Assembly (NCBI GenBank): GCA_903896545.1
Contig: CAITYF010000056.1
Location: forward strand, 1 to 64,000
Reading direction: 5' to 3'
DNA: 64,000 bases
Origin: an uncultured Myxococcales bacterium
Lineage (GTDB): Bacteria; Myxococcota_A; UBA9042
Position 1 is the stretch's first letter. Every line of letters starts with the position of its first letter. This document shows, in pieces, positions 50,799 through 58,352 of the stretch. The translations under genes and the position numbers were made by a program. Under the pieces are notes generated by a model. The model saw only the letters and a program-made list of their open reading frames with translations, did not search any database and had not been told where the DNA came from.

Positions 50799-52739
50799 CT
50801 ACTCCTGTCCTGGCCAGGTCGCCCGCAGAAGCGCAAGCATCGCCGACGCGTCGGGGTCCTGTCGATGGCGTTCCACCAATGCGTGCGCCGCTTGCCGCAG
50901 ATCGGCGATTTCCGGGTGCGTGCGCGCCAAGTCCGCCAGGTGCTGCAGCGCTGCGAGCGGACGTCCGCCCTGCTCTGCCGCCGCGATCCCGTTCAGCGCC
51001 CACCGCGGCGAGTGCCACGGATCCGCTTGCACGAGCTGCGCCCACGCGAGCGCTTCCGGTTCGGCATCAGCAGCGACGCCCAGCGCGAAGCCGTCGACGC
51101 GCTGACGCTCCGCCAACCGCTTGGGTGACAAGACACGCACCGCCGCCCAGCCTTCAGGCCACTTGTGGCACGCCGTCGCCCAGTTCACCGCCAGCGTACG
51201 CGCCTGTACCGCGGCCTTCCGCACCGTCGCGAGCGTGCGCGCCAATGGCAGACCATCCTCACAACGACGCTCCGCTTGCGCCAACTGAAATCCCAGCGCG
51301 AGGGCGTCCAGATCCGTCGGCCGAATGGTCAGCGCTTGATTCAGAAAATAACGTGCTTCTGGCAACTGCCCGCGCCGCATGAGCGTGTACGCCAGATTGT
51401 GGTTCATGCGCAGCGACTGCGGCTGCAGCCGAACGCCGCGGGTGTACAGCGAGAGGTCGTTTGTCCACGCAGCAGCGTTCGCGGGCGTCTCGATCAGGCA
51501 AACCGCGAGCAGCACCAACGCCGGCAACGCCGCGACAACGGCGCGCAGTTTGGCGAACGGGAAACGCGGCAAGTGCAAGGCCATGAACAACGGCACTCCC
51601 AGACACAGCGACACCGACGGTGCAAAGAGCAGGCGATCGGCAAAAAGCGTCGTCGACGCAAAGAACAGGTTGGACACCGGCAGCCACGTCAGCACCGCCC
51701 ACGCAAGCGCCAGCATTCCCAGTTCACGCGGCGCCAGATCGTGTTCGTTCGCTGGCGGATTTTGCCGCGCAAGGTGCCACAAGAAAATCGCGGAGAGACA
51801 GATCGTCAGGAGCACGAGGGCGCCCGCCAGCACTTCCCCAGTCAGTTGCGTCACGGGGGGCCACGCGTTGAACGCGTAGTCGGGCGCCAGATCGGTCGGC
51901 CACAGCAGGTGGGAGACGGCACGCACGACGATCGCCAGCGCGCTCATCACGCGCACCGTCGCGGTCACGACGGCAAGCGGATTGTCGGCTTCAGAAATCG
52001 GCAGCGCGGACATCGGGCCAAATAGCCAATGACGCCAAGCCAGCCACGCGACGCCAACAAACGTCCACGCCACCAGAAGCGGGGCAAAACGTCGCAGCAG
52101 CCCAGGACGCGCAAGCGCCCACAGGAACGCGATGGGCAAGAGCATCAGCGGTTGTTCCTTGCTCCAAAGCGCGGCGGCAAACGCGAGCGTACCGAGAATC
52201 AGGCGAAGCGGCGTCGCGCGCTGAAGGCGGACAGCCAGCAGCACCTCGAACGCGGCGAGCTCAAAAAGCAGGGCCAGCAGTTCGGGGCGATACGCCACCT
52301 GAATGACGACTTCGGCGTGCGCTGGGTGCAGTGCGAACCACAGGCCACTCGCCAACGCGGTCAAACGTGCGGCCAGGTCGAGGTGCCAGAGCGCTGCCAG
52401 CCGGTAGACCAGCGTCGTCAGCCAAGCACAGGCAAGCGCGTAGAGCAGCAGGTCAGTCAGGTGGCGGGCGCGGCTTGAGTCCAGACCTGCGCCTTTTTCC
52501 ACCGCAAAAGTGAGCGTCGCGAGCGGACGGGAGAGGCGAATGTAGGCGTGGTCGGCGTCACCAAAATACGGCGCGCGCACGATCGCACCGAGGTCGAGCG
52601 GCCACTTCACCGCGGGGTGCTGCAAAAAGGCGGGCACGTCGTCCTGCACGAATTCCGCGCGCTGCGCCGCCGGACCGTAGACCGCGAGCACCGTCAGCGT
52701 CACGAGCAGCGGCGCGAGCCACGCGCGAAGGTCGCTCAT
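50799..52739 (-). CDS. Polytopic membrane protein with C-terminal TPR-like region (TMTC/GT-C-like)
   Basis: 646 residues; the start at MSDLRAWLAPLLVTLTVLAV (52739) overlaps the RodA stop by 4 bp (ATGA), unlike the extended ORF-track start. About ten hydrophobic segments are visible. Early residues VQDDVPAFLQHPAV with acidic DD, followed by RLSRPLATLTFAVEKG, resemble the catalytic loop of GT-C glycosyltransferases of the TMTC kind. The C-terminal 180 residues contain TPR-like helices (RMNHNLAYTLMRRGQLPEARYF, PTDLDALALGFQLAQAE), as in TMTC proteins. The suggested role is transfer of sugar from a lipid carrier on the periplasmic side. It is coupled to RodA/PBP2, so a wall or surface glycan is a plausible substrate; this is inference. 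Confidence 0.75.
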   Translation of the reverse strand: MSDLRAWLAPLLVTLTVLAVYGPAAQRAEFVQDDVPAFLQHPAVKWPLDLGAIVRAPYFGDADHAYIRLSRPLATLTFAVEKGAGLDSSRARHLTDLLLYALACAWLTTLVYRLAALWHLDLAARLTALASGLWFALHPAHAEVVIQVAYRPELLALLFELAAFEVLLAVRLQRATPLRLILGTLAFAAALWSKEQPLMLLPIAFLWALARPGLLRRFAPLLVAWTFVGVAWLAWRHWLFGPMSALPISEADNPLAVVTATVRVMSALAIVVRAVSHLLWPTDLAPDYAFNAWPPVTQLTGEVLAGALVLLTICLSAIFLWHLARQNPPANEHDLAPRELGMLALAWAVLTWLPVSNLFFASTTLFADRLLFAPSVSLCLGVPLFMALHLPRFPFAKLRAVVAALPALVLLAVCLIETPANAAAWTNDLSLYTRGVRLQPQSLRMNHNLAYTLMRRGQLPEARYFLNQALTIRPTDLDALALGFQLAQAERRCEDGLPLARTLATVRKAAVQARTLAVNWATACHKWPEGWAAVRVLSPKRLAERQRVDGFALGVAADAEPEALAWAQLVQADPWHSPRWALNGIAAAEQGGRPLAALQHLADLARTHPEIADLRQAAHALVERHRQDPDASAMLALLRATWPGQE

Positions 52740-53866
52740 CGGCCCTTGCGCCGCGTGGCGATGTTGAGGAGGAAGCCCGCGCCCAAGAGGACGGTCAGCG
52801 CGGACGATCCGCCGTAGCTCAGGAGGGGCAACGTCACGCCGACAACCGGCAAGAGGCCGATCACCATGCCGGCATTGACGAAGAACTGCCAAAAGACCAA
52901 GCCGGCGACGCCGACCGCAAGGAGCGCGTCAAACCGTTCCTGCGCGTGGTCGGCTAAGTAGAGCGCCCACCAGACGAGACCCAGGTAGAGGCCAAAGAGG
53001 AAGATGCAACCGATGAGACCCCAGCGCTCGGCAAAACACGCCAGCGCAAAATCGGTGTGCACAAAAGGCACGTGGCGCAGCACGGAGACGCGGGCTTCAT
53101 CGTCGGATCGACCGGCGACGCGCCCGGAGCCGACCGCCCACAGGGCTTTTTCCGCCTGCCAGTTGTCACGGTTCGCGCCGCCTTGGCCCGTGTCCGGCGT
53201 CTTGTCGTCGTCCTGCATGGCGTGCCACCAGGTCTCGGCGCGGCCTTTTTGGTAGTCGCGGATGATGTCAAACTTCCAAGCGAGGCCAATCGCTACGAGG
53301 CTGATGCAAAACGCCAGCACGAGCGTGCGCCTTTGCACGCCGTCGTAGAGCAGTTGGCCAATCGCGATCGCCGCAACGCAGACCGATGTGCCCAGATCCG
53401 GCTCGCGGTTGATGAGCGCAACCGGTGCGCCCATGAGGAACACGGGGATGACGAGCTGCCGCAGCTTCCACGGCTCTTTGCTGCGCTTGGTATCGAACCA
53501 GTCGGCCAGCATCAGCGCGATCGATATCTTCATGAATTCACTGGGCTGAATGTTCGCCGGACCAAGCTCCAGCCAACGCTTGGAGTAGTTGATCTCGCGG
53601 CCAAAGAAGAGCACGGCCACCAGCAACACAACGAGCACGCCATACACCGACGGACTGACGCGGCGCACGAACTGCATGTCCAACCGCGACGTGACGCCAA
53701 GACCAATCAAGCCGATCACGATCCAGATCGTCTGCGAACGGTGGTAGGTCGTGCCGAGCATGGAGTCGGCAAAATGGAGGTTCTCAATCGCGATCGCTGA
53801 AAGCCCCAGCACGCAGAACAGCCCGATAAGCGTCGACGGCTGGCGAATGCGGGCGAGGACTGACAT
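52736..53866 (-). CDS. rodA: RodA peptidoglycan glycosyltransferase
   Basis: SEDS-family transglycosylase of the elongasome, working with PBP2 to polymerise lateral-wall peptidoglycan. 376 residues with about ten membrane helices. Conserved phrases include RSQTIWIVIGLIGLG, RWLELGPANIQPSEFMKISI, LINREPDLGTSV (the loop carrying the catalytic Asp region) and LPLLSYGGSSALTVLLGAG near the C-terminus. The gene starts with ATG at 53866, is 12 bp after the TauE gene, and its stop overlaps the next gene's start. It matches RodA, not FtsW, by its pairing with PBP2 and MreC/MreD in the window. Length is normal. Confidence 0.94.
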   Translation of the reverse strand: MSVLARIRQPSTLIGLFCVLGLSAIAIENLHFADSMLGTTYHRSQTIWIVIGLIGLGVTSRLDMQFVRRVSPSVYGVLVVLLVAVLFFGREINYSKRWLELGPANIQPSEFMKISIALMLADWFDTKRSKEPWKLRQLVIPVFLMGAPVALINREPDLGTSVCVAAIAIGQLLYDGVQRRTLVLAFCISLVAIGLAWKFDIIRDYQKGRAETWWHAMQDDDKTPDTGQGGANRDNWQAEKALWAVGSGRVAGRSDDEARVSVLRHVPFVHTDFALACFAERWGLIGCIFLFGLYLGLVWWALYLADHAQERFDALLAVGVAGLVFWQFFVNAGMVIGLLPVVGVTLPLLSYGGSSALTVLLGAGFLLNIATRRKGR

Positions 53867-53878
53867 GAAACAGGGACC

Positions 53879-54637
53879 TCACGTCGCGGAGAGGAAGAAC
53901 TTGATGGTCATCACGACACCCGTCGCGATCACCAGCTGCCGCACGCGACTCGCATCGACGCGCTTGGCCAGCCGCGCGCCAAAATACCCGCCTGCGAGCG
54001 ATCCCGCCACCATGAGAAGCGCGGGACGCCACTCGACGATGCCCGCGAAGATGAACGTGACGACCGCGGCGGCATTGATGGCGGCGCCGAGGAGCGACTT
54101 CAGGCCGTTCATCGCGTGGATGTCGGTCAGCCCCGCGAGTGCGTACGTGGCGAGCATGAGGATGCCCATCCCGCCGCCAAAATAGCCGCCGTAGACGGAG
54201 ATCAAAAATTGGCCGGTGAGGAGCACACCCGGATGCAAAGTGCCGGTGTTGTGCGCGCGGAAATAGGCGACGGCGCGACCGGAGATGGCAAAAAGCGTCG
54301 TCGCGGTGAGCAGGAGCCAAGGGACGATGTGGGCAAAGGTTTCGTTGCGGGTCCAGAGCAGCAGGCGCGCGCCGAGAAAGCCGCCCACCACGCTGACCAC
54401 CGCCAGCTGGATGAGCTGCCGCCGCATGTGGTTCACGTCGTTGCGGTACGCCCACGTGCTCGCGAGGCTGCCCGGCCAGAGCGCGACTGTGCTGGTGGCG
54501 TTGGCGGCGATCGGCGCCAGGCCGCCCATGACCAGCGCCGGAAACGTGAAGAAGCTGCCGCCGCCCGCGACGCTGTTCAATGCCCCACCGATGACCGCCG
54601 CGCCGACGATCAACGTGTCTTGAGCGATTCCTGTCAC
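53879..54637 (-). CDS. TauE/SafE-family sulfite exporter-like permease
   Basis: 252 residues and about seven to eight membrane helices in the two-repeat arrangement typical of the family. Motifs include VIGGALNSVAGGGSFFTFPALV near the N-terminus (first G-rich repeat with the conserved asparagine/proline pattern) and VYGGYFGGGMGILMLATYAL in the second repeat. The substrate in this family is thought to be sulfite or sulfoacetate-type anions but is unproven here. It sits between PBP2 and RodA, overlapping the PBP2 gene start region by 4 bp (ATGA), so it is translationally coupled into the wall operon. No known role in peptidoglycan synthesis explains this position. Confidence 0.88.
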   Translation of the reverse strand: MTGIAQDTLIVGAAVIGGALNSVAGGGSFFTFPALVMGGLAPIAANATSTVALWPGSLASTWAYRNDVNHMRRQLIQLAVVSVVGGFLGARLLLWTRNETFAHIVPWLLLTATTLFAISGRAVAYFRAHNTGTLHPGVLLTGQFLISVYGGYFGGGMGILMLATYALAGLTDIHAMNGLKSLLGAAINAAAVVTFIFAGIVEWRPALLMVAGSLAGGYFGARLAKRVDASRVRQLVIATGVVMTIKFFLSAT

Positions 54638-56997
54638 GGCAACACCTCGTCACCGGGCTCGTCGGGACCCTCGCGCGGCTCACCCGCCGGCCGATTCGCG
54701 GGGTCCTCTTCGTGCGGCACGGTCGGCGTCGACTCTGGATCGGTGATCGGCGTTTCGTCGAGTTCTTCTTGCGCGTTTGCAGCTTTCTTGCGGCCTTTGG
54801 CCGTCAGCGCCTCGCTCGGCTTTGTGTGCGGATGGCGCGCGAACCACGACTCGACGATCTTCACCGCAATCGGCGCCGCGTTGTGACCACCTGAACCGCC
54901 ATGCTCCACGAACACCGCGACGGTAATCTCCGGATCTTCCGCCGGCGCGTAGCCGACAAACCACGCGTGGTCGTTTTGCATCCACGTCGTCAGCCGCCCC
55001 AGCGCCAGCGGATCCGCCTTCAAGCGCTCGACCATCTCCGCGCGCGGGCGTTGCGCCGCCTGCGCCGTCCCTGTCTTGCCCGCCATCATCACGTTGGTCG
55101 GCTGGCTGCTGTACGCCGTGCCGCCTTCATCGTTCACGACCGCCAGCAGCGCGTTGCGAATGAACCGCAGCGTGGACGACTTCACCGGCAGATCGCGGCC
55201 TTCCGGACGCGGCAGTCGCGGCAACATTTTGCCATCGGGCCCTTCAAAGCCCTGCACCAGCGTAATGTTGGGCAGGATGCCGTCGCGACCCAGCGCCGAG
55301 TACACGCGCGCCACCTGTAGCGGCGTCGCCGTCACGTCTTTTTGCCCAACGGCCGTCGACAGCGCAAAACCGGGGTAGTAGCCGCCCTTGACGTGCTGCG
55401 CGTACCACTCGCGCGTCGGCAAGCGGCCCAGCGCCTCGTGGATCTCGATGCCAGTCGGTTCGCCGTAGCCCAGCTTGCGCGCCCACGCTTCGAGGCGATC
55501 CAGGCCGAGCAATTCGCCCAAGTGGTAGAAGTACACGTCACAGGATGAACGGATCGCCTCGCGCAAGTTGACGTCGCCGTGGCCGCGCTTGGAGTGGCAG
55601 TGAAAGCGCCGGCCGCCAAAGTCGTAGTAGCCGGGACAGTGAAACGTTGTCGTCGCGTTGACGATGTTCTCTTCCAAAGCGGCGATCGCCGCGACGATTT
55701 TGAACGTCGACGCTGGCGGAAACGCGTGGACGGCTTTGTCCAAGAGCGGCGCGTACGCGGCGGTGTCGGTCGACGTCTTGCCGTGCGGCGCGCGCTTACC
55801 GGACATCGTGTTCGGGTCGAAACTCGGCTTGGAATAGAGCGCCAGGACTTCCCCAGTGCGCGCGTCGATCACCACAGCCGAGCCGGAAAACACGTCCTTC
55901 ATTGCCACTTTTGCCGCACGCTGTAGCTCCAGATCCAGCGTCAGCCGCATCGTCAGCCCCGGCACCGTCGGGCGCGGCTCCAGTCCGGCGATCAGATCGT
56001 CCATCCCCTTCGCGCTTTCCTCATTGCCAGACCGCCGCACAACCACTTGCTCACCGTCGATGCCGCGCAGCGCCTGATCAAACGCGCGTTCCAGCCCCGT
56101 CTTGCCCACGCGATCGGTCAGCGCATAGCGCGACGGCAGCCACGGCAGGAGCGGCGCGCGGTCGGCGTCCGTCACGTAGCCGACGTAGCCCAGCAGGTGA
56201 CTGGCCAGGAACCGAAACGGGTACTCGCGCTGAATTTCTGACTGCAACCGCGCTTCGGGCAACAGGTGCAAATTCGCACGCAGCACCGCGACTTCGTCGT
56301 TGAACGTGCGCTGGCACAGCGGGCACTTCAGGTTGTGGTGGCCATGGTGGAGTGCGTGGTGGTCGTAAGGGCACTGCTCCGCCGTCGAGAATTCCCGCTC
56401 GCAGGACGAGCAGCGCAGTCCATCACCGGTGGAAATCGGCTGCAGCTTGCGCTGGTCAAACGGACACGCCTTCTTCGCGGGCACGGGCTCGAAATTGCGA
56501 CCGCAGACCGGGCAGAAACGGTATTCGACCTCGGACGTCAGTTCCAGCTGGCTCGAATCGTACGGACAGTGCGTCGACACGAGATCGCGGCGCACCACCA
56601 GCGGCTGGCGTTTGCGCGGATCGGCGTCCTTGAGCAACTCGGCGCGCAGCGACTCGACCTCGGCGTCGGTCATGTCCAGCAGTTCACGCAAGTGCGCCAC
56701 GATCGTCGCGATGCGGTCCGGTTTCACTTTCGCTGGCAAAAGTTCGAGCGAGTGGCTCTCCAGATTGCGCGCCAAAATCGTGCCGTCCGAGCCTTTGATT
56801 TGCCCACGCGGCGCTTGCGAACGGATCTTGCCGACGCGTTCAATCGTCGCGATCTTCTCGTAATTGGCGCCCATCACGCCCTGAACGATCACCAGACGCG
56901 CGATCAGCACCAGAACGGCGACAAAAACGGCAGCCATCGCCAAGCGATTGCGGGCGTGAAAGCGTTGCGCGTCATGGGAAGGGCCAAGGACTGTCAT
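54634..56997 (-). CDS. mrdA: Penicillin-binding protein 2 (MrdA) with inserted Cys-rich zinc-ribbon-like domain
   Basis: Elongasome transpeptidase. The start is MTVLGPSHDAQRFHARNRLA (56997); the ORF-track extension upstream is spurious. One membrane helix (MAAVFVAVLVLIARLVIVQG, residues about 21-40) precedes the pedestal (RGQIKGSDGTILARNLE). After PLVVRRDL a segment of about 90 residues (about 142-232) is inserted. It carries nine cysteines in three modules, each CPYD- or CPFD-type plus a CxxC (CPVC, CSSC, CPLC). The normal PBP2 sequence then resumes (EVAVLRANLHLLPEARLQSE, EYPFRFLASHLLGYVG). The transpeptidase motifs are intact: ASTFK, SSCDVYFYHL and KTGTAQ. A C-terminal Pro/Glu/Thr-rich tail is present. 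787 residues against about 630 in most PBP2. Confidence 0.94.
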   Translation of the reverse strand: MTVLGPSHDAQRFHARNRLAMAAVFVAVLVLIARLVIVQGVMGANYEKIATIERVGKIRSQAPRGQIKGSDGTILARNLESHSLELLPAKVKPDRIATIVAHLRELLDMTDAEVESLRAELLKDADPRKRQPLVVRRDLVSTHCPYDSSQLELTSEVEYRFCPVCGRNFEPVPAKKACPFDQRKLQPISTGDGLRCSSCEREFSTAEQCPYDHHALHHGHHNLKCPLCQRTFNDEVAVLRANLHLLPEARLQSEIQREYPFRFLASHLLGYVGYVTDADRAPLLPWLPSRYALTDRVGKTGLERAFDQALRGIDGEQVVVRRSGNEESAKGMDDLIAGLEPRPTVPGLTMRLTLDLELQRAAKVAMKDVFSGSAVVIDARTGEVLALYSKPSFDPNTMSGKRAPHGKTSTDTAAYAPLLDKAVHAFPPASTFKIVAAIAALEENIVNATTTFHCPGYYDFGGRRFHCHSKRGHGDVNLREAIRSSCDVYFYHLGELLGLDRLEAWARKLGYGEPTGIEIHEALGRLPTREWYAQHVKGGYYPGFALSTAVGQKDVTATPLQVARVYSALGRDGILPNITLVQGFEGPDGKMLPRLPRPEGRDLPVKSSTLRFIRNALLAVVNDEGGTAYSSQPTNVMMAGKTGTAQAAQRPRAEMVERLKADPLALGRLTTWMQNDHAWFVGYAPAEDPEITVAVFVEHGGSGGHNAAPIAVKIVESWFARHPHTKPSEALTAKGRKKAANAQEELDETPITDPESTPTVPHEEDPANRPAGEPREGPDEPGDEVLP
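56302..56574 (-). other. Cys-rich insertion encoded within the PBP2 gene
   Basis: These bases encode residues about 142-232 of PBP2. The cysteines lie at about 144, 162, 165, 178, 196, 199, 209, 225 and 228. The spacing of 18, 18 and 16 residues between the single Cys and each CxxC shows an internal three-fold repeat. The topology (helix at residues 21-40, short N-terminus) puts the segment in the periplasm. Confidence 0.85.
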
Positions 56998-57099
56998 CGT
57001 TTGTCGCGCCGTTTGCGGCGGCAGAGTGTCCAACGCGAGCGGCGACCGGTCAACCGCACGGCGCATTCGTGCAAATTTGCGTGTCGCGCCGCGCGCATA

Positions 57100-57128
57100 C
57101 TGACGACGCGCATGTGGCCGTGTAGGAT
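57100..57128 (+). promoter_or_regulatory. Predicted sigma-70-type promoter for the 57172 lipoprotein gene
   Basis: CTGACG (57100-57105), a 17-bp spacer and TAGGAT (57123-57128) give a start near 57135. The leader would be about 37 nt. The -35 is weak, the -10 good; it lies in the divergent gap upstream of PBP2. Confidence 0.4.
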
Positions 57129-57171
57129 ACACGCGGGTGGCGGCGTTGGTAGCCGTTCGAGGGGATTGAGT

Positions 57172-58284
57172 ATGCGCCAAGTCATTGTTTCCGTTCTGGC
57201 TTCTTTGGGTCTCGTCGCTTGCGGTGCCAGCACCGGCGGCGGTGGCAGCGGCAACCCTTACGGCGTGACGCCAACGGATACCGTGGGTGGCATCTTGGAC
57301 GTCGCCTCGGACACAGGCTCGGTAGACGACACAGGCAAAGTCAGCGACACACCCACGGTCACAGACACCGTCCAGCCCGGTTCGCTCAAGACGTGTATCG
57401 CGTCGTCGCAGTGCGCCATCGACGCGTGCAAAGCCGCGTGGTCCGCAACGTGTGGTCAGACGTGCGCCAACGCGACCGCCAAGGAAGCCGCGCCGACCGC
57501 GTCCGCGCTGCTCGACTGCACGACCAAAAAGTGCCTCCAAGGCAAGTGCGCTGGCACCAGCCCGCCGACGCAGAAGTGCATGGACGACTGCACCGCTTCC
57601 GACTGCCCCAATGAACTCGTCGCCTGCTGGGAACAGGGCGGCACGCCCGGCACGCAGGGCTGCAGCACGATCCTCAACTGCCTCACCGGCTGCGACAGCA
57701 ATCCGCAGCGCTTCACCTGCCAGGCCGCCTGCTACAACGCCGTCAACAAGACCGGCGAGACGCAGTTCAAGACGCTCAGCACCTGCGTGAATGCCAACGG
57801 CGGCAAGGCAGACAAGTGCGTGAAGGAATCGCTCTTGTGCTTGTCGGATGGCAAGACCGGCAGCGGATCGTGCTACGACGTTCAGGCGTGCTTGGCCAAG
57901 TGCGCGACGGGTGACACGCAGTGCCAGGGCACTTGCTACGGCAACGGCAGCGCGACCAGCCAAACTCAACTCCTCACGCTGATGAACTGCGTCAATACCA
58001 GCGGCGCGGACAAGTGCCTCGGCGAGACGGTCACGTGCGCCACGCCAACGGGCAGCGTGGGTTGCGTCGACACGGCCACCTGCGTGACCGGCTGCGGCAC
58101 CGGCGCGACGCAAGCCGCGTGCGTGATGGACTGCTTGCACAAAGCATCGAGCGGCGGCGCCAGCGCGTTTGCGAAGCTCGCCCCGTGCGTGCAGAAGAAC
58201 TGCCCCGGCTGCACCGGCAGCGCGTGTCAGAACTGCGCCGCGAGCAAGTGCCTGAGCGACGCGCTGAACTGCAACAGCAACTGA
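57172..58284 (+). CDS. Cys-repeat lipoprotein
   Basis: The start is MRQVIVSVLASLGLVAC (57172), with GAGGGG upstream and a clear lipobox; the 672-codon ORF-track entry is an extension through PBP2 antisense. The 370-residue product has a Gly/Thr/Asp-rich linker to residue about 65. The rest consists of roughly six repeats of 45-60 residues with cysteine pairs in helical hairpins (CAIDACKAAWSATCGQTC, CSTILNCLTGCDSN, CYDVQACLAKCATGDTQCQGTC, CVDTATCVTGCGTG). Such repeats suggest stacked disulphide-stabilised helical hairpins on the cell surface. I do not know the family name. It is divergent from PBP2 and upstream of the PEP-synthase-like lipoprotein. Confidence 0.85.
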   Translation: MRQVIVSVLASLGLVACGASTGGGGSGNPYGVTPTDTVGGILDVASDTGSVDDTGKVSDTPTVTDTVQPGSLKTCIASSQCAIDACKAAWSATCGQTCANATAKEAAPTASALLDCTTKKCLQGKCAGTSPPTQKCMDDCTASDCPNELVACWEQGGTPGTQGCSTILNCLTGCDSNPQRFTCQAACYNAVNKTGETQFKTLSTCVNANGGKADKCVKESLLCLSDGKTGSGSCYDVQACLAKCATGDTQCQGTCYGNGSATSQTQLLTLMNCVNTSGADKCLGETVTCATPTGSVGCVDTATCVTGCGTGATQAACVMDCLHKASSGGASAFAKLAPCVQKNCPGCTGSACQNCAASKCLSDALNCNSN

Positions 58285-58352
58285 CCGCTTTCTGTCGGCT
58301 GCCGCAAGGACTACACTGACGCCGCGATCGTGTGGATCGCGCAGGTCGTGTC

